The notes under the pieces: generated by a model
Told to the model about the DNA's origin: nothing
The model's database searches: none
What the model saw: only the letters and a program-made list of their open reading frames with translations
Virus record (IMG/VR): IMGVR_UViG_3300036846_000035
Location: 1 to 47,585 of that record
Direction: 5' to 3' (one strand)
Source: a virus
Length of the DNA: 47,585 bases
Made by a program: the position numbers and the translations under genes
Part shown: positions 1 to 6,094 of the stretch, one piece after another
Numbering within the stretch: the first letter of the stretch is position 1
Layout: the number at the start of each line of letters is the position of its first letter

Positions 1-307
1 CATGATTAATAGTTGATACTAGTTTTAGTTTGAAAGTATCAAGAGCTAAGGTGGGTTGCCAGGCACAGCAGCTAGCATTATTAAAGGCTGGCTAAAAAGG
101 AGGGTGTCACACTCGCTGGCGGCGGGGAGTTTTGTTTCCGAAGTTTGGTCGTGCCCACTTTGGGTCTGGACCATACCTATATTCCCTCCCAAAATTTTTT
201 AAAAATTTATGTAGGTACTACTCCCTATGTTTTATTTAATTTGAACTTTTCACAATTAAACTAAAGTAAACCCTGTGCAGAAAAACTAAACGCCTTAACT
301 TTGTTCA
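1..307 (+). other. Non-coding leader region with structured G+C-rich half
   Basis: No convincing gene lies here. Bases 1-190 are richer in G and C than the coding DNA and hold several stems: 13-20 with 35-42 (8 bp, perfect), 70-76 with 87-93 (7 bp, one G-T), 99-104 with 184-189 (6 bp, enclosing the rest), and 147-150 with 169-172 plus CCCA/TGGG inside it. Bases 191-307 are A+T-rich, with a near-palindromic run of A and T at about 191-208. The layout fits a structured RNA or cis element followed by a promoter for the gene at 308. I cannot assign it to a known RNA family, and the strand is inferred from the downstream genes. Confidence 0.5.
296..303 (+). promoter_or_regulatory. TAnnTTTG motif (Bacteroidetes -7 type)
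   Basis: The octamer TAACTTTG matches the Bacteroidetes -7 consensus TAnnTTTG and lies four bases before the ATG at 308. A weak -33 candidate (TGTG, 274-277) lies 18 bases upstream. If used, the transcript would be nearly leaderless. The match is seen; promoter function is inferred. Confidence 0.35.
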
Positions 308-784
308 ATGAATGTAAGGAAGTCTCTTACTCTATCCACCAGAGAGTACTACATGACTCATCTCTTAATCATAAATACTATCATACCCCCTATACTCAGG
401 ATTACACACAAGGAGATAGAAGTACTAGCAGCCTTTCTTACAGTACCTCCTGATGTAAGGTTCACATCCCTAGGCAGGAAGCTAGTAAGGGATGCACTAT
501 CTCTCTCACCTTCATCTATCTCCAACTACATGAAGGCTCTCATCACTAAGAAGTTCATACTCACATCACCACAAGATGAGAGCATACCAATAGGAGTAGC
601 TCCAAATATACTTCCTAATCCTACACAAGAGTATCATATTAGAATCATACACGATCCATCACTACCAGAACCACCACCTCAAACATATGAAGAAACCAAT
701 CATAATCTAAACATCATTTACAATGGGCAAGATCAAAGCGAAGAAACAATCCAACAAGAAGACCATCAGCACATCCCCTACTAA
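308..784 (+). CDS. Winged-helix-like DNA-binding protein
   Basis: This 158-aa protein has a helix-turn-helix-like core: a helix around residues 36-45 (KEIEVLAAFL), then at about 66-88 the pattern L-S-P-S-S-I-S-N-Y-M-K-A-L followed by KKFIL, which looks like a recognition helix and the start of a wing. The C-terminal 60 residues are Pro-, Glu- and Gln-rich and probably disordered. It is the first gene after the leader region and its end overlaps the next gene by 62 bases. An in-frame ATG exists at 353, but the longer start keeps STREYY, which looks part of the fold. Role unknown: a regulator of the structural operon or a small-terminase-like DNA binder are both possible. Confidence 0.65.
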   Translation: MNVRKSLTLSTREYYMTHLLIINTIIPPILRITHKEIEVLAAFLTVPPDVRFTSLGRKLVRDALSLSPSSISNYMKALITKKFILTSPQDESIPIGVAPNILPNPTQEYHIRIIHDPSLPEPPPQTYEETNHNLNIIYNGQDQSEETIQQEDHQHIPY

Positions 785-950
785 GAATGATGTGTCTCCT
801 ATAAGGAAGCCTATCTCTGTACTGCCTGCTACACCTATGAAGGATAGACAGATAGAGTTGAACAAGATACAAGCAAGCAATAAGAAAGAGGTAGAAGCTA
901 CCAGACAAAAACTAAGAGATGCAATACAACGCAGAGAAGCTAATAAATGA
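723..950 (+). CDS. Small basic protein of unknown function
   Basis: The 75-aa product is strongly basic (many Lys and Arg). The N-terminal 35 residues look disordered (KIKAKKQSNKK) and the C-terminal half is a likely single helix (residues 41-75). The gene overlaps the previous gene by 62 bases and the next by 32, each in another frame, which is unusually dense even for a phage. The real helix-like composition and ATG start argue that it is a gene. I do not recognise a family; a nucleic-acid-binding or assembly peptide is a guess. Confidence 0.5.
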   Translation: MGKIKAKKQSNKKTISTSPTKNDVSPIRKPISVLPATPMKDRQIELNKIQASNKKEVEATRQKLRDAIQRREANK

Positions 951-1320
951 GCTTTATAACTCAGACTCAGCATACTACTCTAGATACACTCTTGAAGAGT
1001 TCACAGAGATATGCCTAGCACCACTAGCCTTCTTCAAGAAGAAGATGAAGGAGCCTACTCTACCCTCTATGAGATTCAGGTTCATGGGAACCTTTCAAGT
1101 ATTCCCTGCTGTGATAGCCAAGATGCTACACTACAACCAGGATAAGTTCAATAGGGGTATAATACATAAGGATACATATGAGGAAGTGAAGGCTAATATG
1201 GAAAGAGTACATAAAGCTCTCACTACACAAACCTATAAGAGAGGAGAAGTAAACTTTATATTCATAGATGAAGAAAACACACCTACAACAGTTCCTGAAG
1301 AGTCACAACAAGCTACATGA
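919..1320 (+). CDS. Conserved-looking phage protein, function unknown
   Basis: The 133-aa protein carries a central motif, SMRFRFMGTFQVFPAVI at about residues 49-65, flanked by helical segments; the C-terminus is Thr- and Glu-rich. The R-x-R-x-M-G-T-F pattern resembles short phage proteins I have seen near the terminase in crAss-like genomes, but I cannot name a function. The ATG at 919 overlaps the end of the preceding gene by 32 bases, and the stop overlaps the next gene by 53 bases, so translation in this cluster is probably coupled. Confidence 0.6.
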   Translation: MQYNAEKLINELYNSDSAYYSRYTLEEFTEICLAPLAFFKKKMKEPTLPSMRFRFMGTFQVFPAVIAKMLHYNQDKFNRGIIHKDTYEEVKANMERVHKALTTQTYKRGEVNFIFIDEENTPTTVPEESQQAT

Positions 1321-1714
1321 TAGCTTTAATTACTCTCTAGCACATTACAGGTACTACCTGTACTATCACAATTCACTCCACTTCTTACTACGTACACATA
1401 TACGTCAACAGATAACCTTTAGGATAGCCATAATGAATCAACGATGTTACAACAACGGCTCATGCATACACTGTGGCTGTCAGACTACTCAATTACAGAT
1501 GTCTAATCATACCTGTGAAGGTAAGGAATATCCACCACTTCTCTCAGCACCCTCATGGAACCTTTTCAAGAAAGGCTTAACAAAGATTACTCATCGCCGC
1601 TCAGGAACTGTATGGTCTATAGACCTCAAGTCACCTATTCCAAGACTAATCATCAAAAGCCCCAATATACCTATCACAGAAACTAACTTTAGTATGGACT
1701 TAATAACCACATGA
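1268..1714 (+). CDS. Cys-rich zinc-ribbon-like phage protein
   Basis: The 148-aa reading frame contains a run of Cys at residues 60-84: C60, then C-I-H-C-G-C (C66, C69, C71) and C84-E-G-K-E-Y-P-P. The C-x2-C-G-C ... C-x-x-x-x-Y-P-P arrangement is a short metal-binding-like pattern found in many Bacteroidetes phage proteins that sit near the terminase. The N-terminal 50 residues are aromatic and may form a membrane-proximal helix. An alternative ATG at 1433 would start just before the Cys block; I keep 1268 because the related proteins I remember have an N-terminal extension. The stop overlaps the next start (ATGA). Metal binding is inferred. Confidence 0.55.
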   Translation: MKKTHLQQFLKSHNKLHDSFNYSLAHYRYYLYYHNSLHFLLRTHIRQQITFRIAIMNQRCYNNGSCIHCGCQTTQLQMSNHTCEGKEYPPLLSAPSWNLFKKGLTKITHRRSGTVWSIDLKSPIPRLIIKSPNIPITETNFSMDLITT

Positions 1715-2115
1715 AGAAGCTAATAATCATATGGAAGTCTATCCTCACAGCGATACTATCTTCTTTTGATTTCAAAGCGAGAGATGCTCATACTTTCAAT
1801 CATCCCACAGAAATAAGGGTAGAAGATGAGTATGATTGGAACAACCCTATGATAGATATGCCTGAAGTTCCTACAGCAATCTACTCTTCCAACTTATCAT
1901 ATAGAGATCCCATAGGATACATGTGGAGTGATGGGATAATGACAGCCACTGAAGAGCGTACATCTCCTATAGTCAAGAAGCATACTAAGCATGACCCATG
2001 GATAGCATCTACTGAACCTTCTACATTCAATACACAGCTTGAGAATAAGGAAGTGTCCTCTGAACCTGAAAAAAATGATACCTATATAATAGATACAAGT
2101 AATGGACTTAAATAG
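1711..2115 (+). CDS. Hypothetical protein
   Basis: The 134-aa product starts with a short hydrophobic stretch (KKLIIIWKSILTAILSS, residues 2-18) that could be a membrane anchor or amphipathic helix. The rest is polar, acidic and rich in Thr, Ser, Pro and Glu, probably mostly disordered. Its ATG overlaps the stop of the previous gene (ATGA), implying coupled translation. I do not recognise a family. Confidence 0.55.
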   Translation: MKKLIIIWKSILTAILSSFDFKARDAHTFNHPTEIRVEDEYDWNNPMIDMPEVPTAIYSSNLSYRDPIGYMWSDGIMTATEERTSPIVKKHTKHDPWIASTEPSTFNTQLENKEVSSEPEKNDTYIIDTSNGLK

Positions 2116-2116
2116 C

Positions 2117-2124
2117 TAAATTTG
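2117..2124 (+). promoter_or_regulatory. TAnnTTTG motif before DUF1573-like gene
   Basis: The octamer TAAATTTG matches the Bacteroidetes -7 consensus and, like the one at 296, ends four bases before the ATG (2129). No good TTTG is visible 19-21 bases upstream. The -33 element may be degenerate, or the motif may be chance. Function inferred. Confidence 0.3.
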
Positions 2125-2128
2125 CATT

Positions 2129-2437
2129 ATGGCTTTCAATACAACACACATCAATCTAGGTAGGATAAGAGCTAACAAAAGATATGAGGTAAAATTTCCT
2201 TACGATGATACAGTTAAGGATATAGGATTTATGTCTACTTCTTGTGGATGCTCTGGAGCACAGCACTTACCAGTCTCTAAAGAGGTTATCATTAACTACC
2301 ATCCAGGTTCTGTACCACAACATCTACTAGGACAGGGTTTCTATACTTCACGAAACCATGCCAATGTAGACATCATCAATGGAGATGGTAGTACATCTAC
2401 TATAATCCTCAGCTTTGAAGCCATCGTTACAAACTAG
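2129..2437 (+). CDS. DUF1573-like Ig-fold protein
   Basis: The 102-aa protein follows the DUF1573 pattern almost throughout: NLGRI near residues 9-13, then a beta strand (KRYEVKFPY), then S-C-G-C-S at about 38-42, a Pro-containing turn, a strand VIINYHPGS, a G-F-Y strand, N-V-D-I-I-N-G and a last strand ending FEAIV. DUF1573 is an immunoglobulin-like beta-sandwich common in Bacteroidetes secreted and lipoproteins. No signal peptide is visible here, so this copy probably works in the cytoplasm or the virion. It may be a capsid decoration or a host-derived fold; the function is unknown. Confidence 0.6.
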   Translation: MAFNTTHINLGRIRANKRYEVKFPYDDTVKDIGFMSTSCGCSGAQHLPVSKEVIINYHPGSVPQHLLGQGFYTSRNHANVDIINGDGSTSTIILSFEAIVTN

Positions 2438-2440
2438 TAT

Positions 2441-2719
2441 ATGAACTGGAAGTATACATCATCTAAATTCAAGTACGATAATAAGCCTGTAGAGAGAAGG
2501 AAAGCTATACTAGATACTCCTCTCGGAGAACTAAAGGTATTTGAAGCTGTCAATGGTAATGCTAAGATGAGCTATATGTACATAGGATATGAGAATGTAG
2601 GAGGAAAGATTATCCCCAGACTCAATTATGCTACCATGCCATGCTCTACCTTAGAAGAAGGAGTAGAACTACTTGAAAAGAGATGGAATGAACTAACAAC
2701 TAAAATGAATAATGTATAA
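2441..2719 (+). CDS. Hypothetical protein
   Basis: The 92-aa product appears mixed alpha/beta, with a strand-rich centre (LGELKVFEAV, SYMYIGYENV) and a C-terminal helix (TLEEGVELLEKRWNELT). The stop shares its last base with the next start (TAATG), a coupling used repeatedly in this window. I recognise no family. Confidence 0.6.
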   Translation: MNWKYTSSKFKYDNKPVERRKAILDTPLGELKVFEAVNGNAKMSYMYIGYENVGGKIIPRLNYATMPCSTLEEGVELLEKRWNELTTKMNNV

Positions 2720-3270
2720 TGCTATTCGAGATACGTAATAATAAAGCACTACCTACAGTCTTTGCACTACTCAAGACTCCCTATAAGGACATATGGAACA
2801 ATGATGAGTCTCCAGATAAGCATAAAGCTATACAATACTTCACTTATCTAGACTTACTTCTTAATCCTCGCAGATCAAACCCTTTCTATAACCTACCAGA
2901 GTCTGTCAGGATAGAGAAGGTGTGTTCAGAAGTCTTTAAAGACCCCAAATACTCCATCCCCAGTGACCTTATGTTAGCTACTATAGCCTATAAGGAGGAC
3001 TTAGAGAACATGGCACAGGGTTATGCTACTCTAACAGAGGCAGAAAACTCACTCTACAAGCTACAAACATTCCTACATAACTTAGAACCCTCTGCAAAGA
3101 CCCCCTCTGGCACTCTCCTTCTGAAGCCAAAAGACATAATCATGGCTTCAAAAGAGCTTCCTTCTGCAATCGAGAACATTAGGAAAGCTAAAGAGCGGGT
3201 AATCAGGGAGTTAGATGAGTCAGTAGCTAAGACTATCAACCAAAGGACACCAAACAAGTATGAAGTTTGA
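2719..3270 (+). CDS. Conserved phage protein upstream of terminase
   Basis: The 183-aa protein is largely helical. Its N-terminal half contains residues F41 to F56 with the pattern FTYLDLLLNPRRSNPF, which I associate with a family of small proteins found in many large Bacteroidetes phages. The C-terminal half (about 85-175) has heptad-like helices. Placement just ahead of the terminase would suit a small terminase or packaging accessory, but there is no helix-turn-helix that I can see, so this is only a suggestion. TAATG coupling links it to the preceding gene. Confidence 0.6.
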   Translation: MLFEIRNNKALPTVFALLKTPYKDIWNNDESPDKHKAIQYFTYLDLLLNPRRSNPFYNLPESVRIEKVCSEVFKDPKYSIPSDLMLATIAYKEDLENMAQGYATLTEAENSLYKLQTFLHNLEPSAKTPSGTLLLKPKDIIMASKELPSAIENIRKAKERVIRELDESVAKTINQRTPNKYEV

Positions 3271-3303
3271 CCCTTTTTCGAGATTAGACCACAAATGAAG
3301 GCT

Positions 3304-3361
3304 CTGAGAATGGGCTGTACGGTTTCAAGTCGTACCTTAGTACGATACAGCTCACTCTCAG
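3304..3361 (+). promoter_or_regulatory. Long two-part hairpin in intergenic gap
   Basis: Bases 3304-3319 pair with 3346-3361 (16 positions: 14 Watson-Crick, one G-T, one A-C mismatch). Inside, 3330-3335 (TCGTAC) pairs perfectly with 3340-3345 (GTACGA) around a CTTA loop. The two stems stack directly on the 3' side and are separated by a 10-base bulge (3320-3329) on the 5' side. A small second hairpin (3371-3375 with 3383-3387) sits just before the ATG at 3391. No T-run follows, so it is not a typical terminator. Confidence 0.6.
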
Positions 3362-3390
3362 GCAGTTCAAGTTAACAAAAAATTAACATT

Positions 3391-3597
3391 ATGATACTAC
3401 TAGCCATCAATTTAGTCACTCTCTTAGAGAATGTAATAGTAATATGTATATTCATAGCTGTACTATGGCTTATAATGTACCTTATAAGTAGATTTATAGG
3501 ACCTATCAACATAGTAGTCTATAGAACTATACTAATTATAGCCTTTCTTATCCTACTTTTATACTGTATCTCAGGACATACCCTAATCTTTTGGTAA
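3391..3597 (+). CDS. Small two-TM membrane protein, possible holin
   Basis: The 68-aa product is almost entirely hydrophobic, with two predicted membrane helices at about residues 13-35 and 42-62 joined by a short basic/polar turn (SRFIGPIN). Size and topology would fit a small class II holin, which lets the endolysin or membrane collapse proceed at lysis. No endolysin is adjacent, and small membrane proteins of other roles look alike, so holin is only a candidate call. It is preceded by a strong hairpin (3304-3361) and a short one overlapping its leader, so translation may be controlled. Confidence 0.55.
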   Translation: MILLAINLVTLLENVIVICIFIAVLWLIMYLISRFIGPINIVVYRTILIIAFLILLLYCISGHTLIFW

Positions 3598-3600
3598 TCC

Positions 3601-5847
3601 ATGTCAACAGTAGCCCTACCAGTAAGACATAGCTCAGGAAAGTGGTTAAACTCTGAAGTTTTCAATGAGGAAGGAAGGAGATTCTTCACTCATGGCTACT
3701 ATACTACAGAAGTTAATGACTCTTATGGCTACTATGAGTACTGGGATGAGCAACTAGACCGCTGTAGAGAGGGTTATGCAGTAGGAGGACAGAGGATTAC
3801 AGGAGATCACTACAAATATCTCAACTTTACTCCTATCCTACAGCTTGAAGACAAGTCTGCTGACATCCGTACAGGTAGAAAGATAGTAAAGAACCCTGAT
3901 TTCTGGGATGGAGACTATGACTACTACTGGTGTTTAGAGATAGCACGTAATGGGATGCTTAACAAGCACTCACAAGCCTCAACCACCCTTGAAAAAGAGG
4001 TAGCACTAACCCTTACTAAGGAAGCTCGTAAGGAACTCTCACTAAAAATACTCAAGAGATTACAGCTTAAGGTACAACCTCATCCAGATTTCCTGGAAGG
4101 TGGTTACCATATGATAATAGGCAAGTCTAGACGTAAGGGATTCAGCTTTAAGAACTCCTCACTCTGTTCAAATGCCTTCAACACCATAAGAGAGTCACTC
4201 ACAGTCATAGGTGCTTTTGAAAAGAAGCACCTATTTCCTGAAGGTACTATGGGAATGGCATCAGACCAGCTATCCTTCATCAATGAACATACAGCATGGG
4301 GTAAAGGTAGAGAGTACGTAGATAGAGAAGAGCATAGGGAAGCCTCATACAAGAAAACTATCAATGGTATAACCACCAAAGGAGGATATAAGTCCTCTAT
4401 GATGGCTACTACCTTCAAAGATAACCCTGATGCAGCCAGAGGTAAGGATGCATACTACGTACTCTTTGAGGAGGCAGGACACTTCCCTAATCTAAGAGCC
4501 TCTTACATGGCTACTAAGCCTACACTAGAAGCAGGAGGTGGCATAATCACTGGACAAATGCTAGTCTTTGGTACAGGTGGAGACATGGAGTCAGGTACAA
4601 GAGACTTTGCTTACATGTTCTACCATCCAGAAGAGTTTGGTTTCATGCCCTTCATAAATATATGGGATAAGAATGCCTCTAACACCACTTGTGGATACTT
4701 CCATCCAGTGTATCTTAATATGGAAGGCTTCTATGACGCACAAGGGAACTCAGATACAGCCGGTGCCTTACAGCGTGAGATGAACATAAGAGAAGCGATA
4801 AGGTTAGCCTCCTCTTCAAGTCTCTCTATGCAATCAAGGGTACAAGAATATCCTACTTGTCCTTCTGAAGCCTTCCTTCTTGTATCTATCAATGACTTCC
4901 CCATTATAGAGCTACGAGAACAGCTCAATAGAGTCATCTCACAGAAGCTACATACACTAATGGGCAAGGCAGTGTACCTTAAACCAGAGATGATTACTGA
5001 GACAAATGTAGTTACTCTCATAGATCCCTTTACACATAAGGCTGTCTCTGTACCTGCTAGAAGGAGAATCAAGATAGAGATGGATTTAAAGGGAGCACAG
5101 GAAGTACTTTACACCTATCAGCCTACCTCACAGAACATAGCAGGAGCAGTTATAATCTATGAAGCTCCAGAGCCTGACGCTCCACCAGGTCTTTATAAGA
5201 TAGGATACGATCCTTATAGGCAAGCACAGTCTACAGATACTAATCCATCACTTGCCGCTATCTATGTGTACAAAACTATCCTCAGAGGCTCAGGTACATA
5301 CAATCTCTTGGTAGCCTCATTTGTAGGTAGACCTAATGACCCTGATGATGTGAACCGTATAGCAGAGATGTTAGCAGAGCTATACAATACTCAGATAATG
5401 TATGAGAATGAAGTGACCTCTGTTAAGTCATACTTCCTGCGTAAGAACAAACTTCATCTATTAGCACCACAACCAGATAATGTTATATCTGCTGCTATCA
5501 ACAATAGCAAGGTAGCAAGAGTATGGGGTATGCATATGGTAGAGAAGTTGAAGGATGCAGGAGAGAAGTACATAAAAAAGTGGCTGCTGACTGAAAGAGA
5601 TTATGACGAGAACGGAAAAGTATTGCTAAATTTGCACTTTATCTATGACCCCGCACTTCTTGAGGAACTTATAGTGTACAATAGAAAAGGAAATTTCGAT
5701 AGGGTTATGGCACTGATGATGGTAATGTTCCAACTAGCAGAAGATGATGGAACTACACAGTATGATATAGCACCAAAAGAAGACACCATCACAAGACAGC
5801 TAGAAGAGTTAATGAATACACAATTCAGGAATACAGCAATAGCGTAA
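3601..5847 (+). CDS. terL: Terminase large subunit
   Basis: The 748-aa protein is the ATP-driven packaging motor and nuclease. The Walker A region is IIGKSRRKG at residues 172-180, a variant P-loop; Walker B is YYVLFEEAG at 285-293 with E290/E291; a likely coupling motif is LVFGTGGD at 321-328. The RNase H-like nuclease domain shows IGYDPYR with D537, SFVGRP near 573-578, the acidic YENE at 601-604, and a final Asp in NFDRVMAL near residues 700-705. Length suits crAss-like and related Bacteroidetes phage terminases, which have an N-terminal extension. It acts on the portal encoded two genes downstream. Confidence 0.93.
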   Translation: MSTVALPVRHSSGKWLNSEVFNEEGRRFFTHGYYTTEVNDSYGYYEYWDEQLDRCREGYAVGGQRITGDHYKYLNFTPILQLEDKSADIRTGRKIVKNPDFWDGDYDYYWCLEIARNGMLNKHSQASTTLEKEVALTLTKEARKELSLKILKRLQLKVQPHPDFLEGGYHMIIGKSRRKGFSFKNSSLCSNAFNTIRESLTVIGAFEKKHLFPEGTMGMASDQLSFINEHTAWGKGREYVDREEHREASYKKTINGITTKGGYKSSMMATTFKDNPDAARGKDAYYVLFEEAGHFPNLRASYMATKPTLEAGGGIITGQMLVFGTGGDMESGTRDFAYMFYHPEEFGFMPFINIWDKNASNTTCGYFHPVYLNMEGFYDAQGNSDTAGALQREMNIREAIRLASSSSLSMQSRVQEYPTCPSEAFLLVSINDFPIIELREQLNRVISQKLHTLMGKAVYLKPEMITETNVVTLIDPFTHKAVSVPARRRIKIEMDLKGAQEVLYTYQPTSQNIAGAVIIYEAPEPDAPPGLYKIGYDPYRQAQSTDTNPSLAAIYVYKTILRGSGTYNLLVASFVGRPNDPDDVNRIAEMLAELYNTQIMYENEVTSVKSYFLRKNKLHLLAPQPDNVISAAINNSKVARVWGMHMVEKLKDAGEKYIKKWLLTERDYDENGKVLLNLHFIYDPALLEELIVYNRKGNFDRVMALMMVMFQLAEDDGTTQYDIAPKEDTITRQLEELMNTQFRNTAIA

Positions 5848-5857
5848 ATACTAATAT

Positions 5858-6088
5858 ATGGATAAAGAACTAACATTTGGACAACGCCTAATGGGTATTA
5901 ACTTCAATCCCTCTAAGGATCCCAAGGTAGATAAGGTTAAAGCTCTAATGGCAGAAGTAGCTGACATAGTAGAGTCTAATGTACTAGATGGGGAGCAAGA
6001 CTATCTGTACAACCTTGTAAGAGGCATTGCTTTAAAGGAGCTACTCTTAGCACAGATGAGTGCAGTTAAGTTGCTAACGTTAAAATAA
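5858..6088 (+). CDS. Acb2/Tad1-hairpin-like small protein (candidate anti-CBASS sponge)
   Basis: The 76-aa protein has the hallmarks I remember for the small phage hairpin family that includes Acb2 (T4 Vs.4): TFG at residues 6-8, G-I-N-F-N-P-S at 13-19, D-P-K-V-D-K-V-K at 21-28, and the C-terminal signature A-Q-M-S-A-V-K-L-L-T at 65-74. Acb2 proteins form helical-hairpin hexamers that bind cyclic di- and trinucleotides and so block CBASS (and Tad1 blocks Thoeris). Many family members are untested. The location between terminase and portal is unusual for a counter-defence gene and could instead mean a packaging role. The family call is from memory of sequence patterns. Confidence 0.6.
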   Translation: MDKELTFGQRLMGINFNPSKDPKVDKVKALMAEVADIVESNVLDGEQDYLYNLVRGIALKELLLAQMSAVKLLTLK

Positions 6089-6094
6089 GAAACC

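Noticed and set aside
3300-3365. tRNA gene in the gap before the two-TM gene
   Set aside because: GGTTTCAAGTC resembles a T-arm, but the region pairs as one long hairpin; no cloverleaf or acceptor end can be drawn.
4104-4418. Long open frames on the minus strand (many, e.g. 4104-4418, 25899-26264, 15748-16164)
   Set aside because: They lie opposite strongly supported genes, have odd composition (low-complexity Cys/Ser or Val/Pro runs) and no support from motifs; they are shadows of the sense frames.
5627-5634. TAAATTTG promoter inside terminase
   Set aside because: It lies inside coding sequence without a nearby start; matches of this length are expected by chance.
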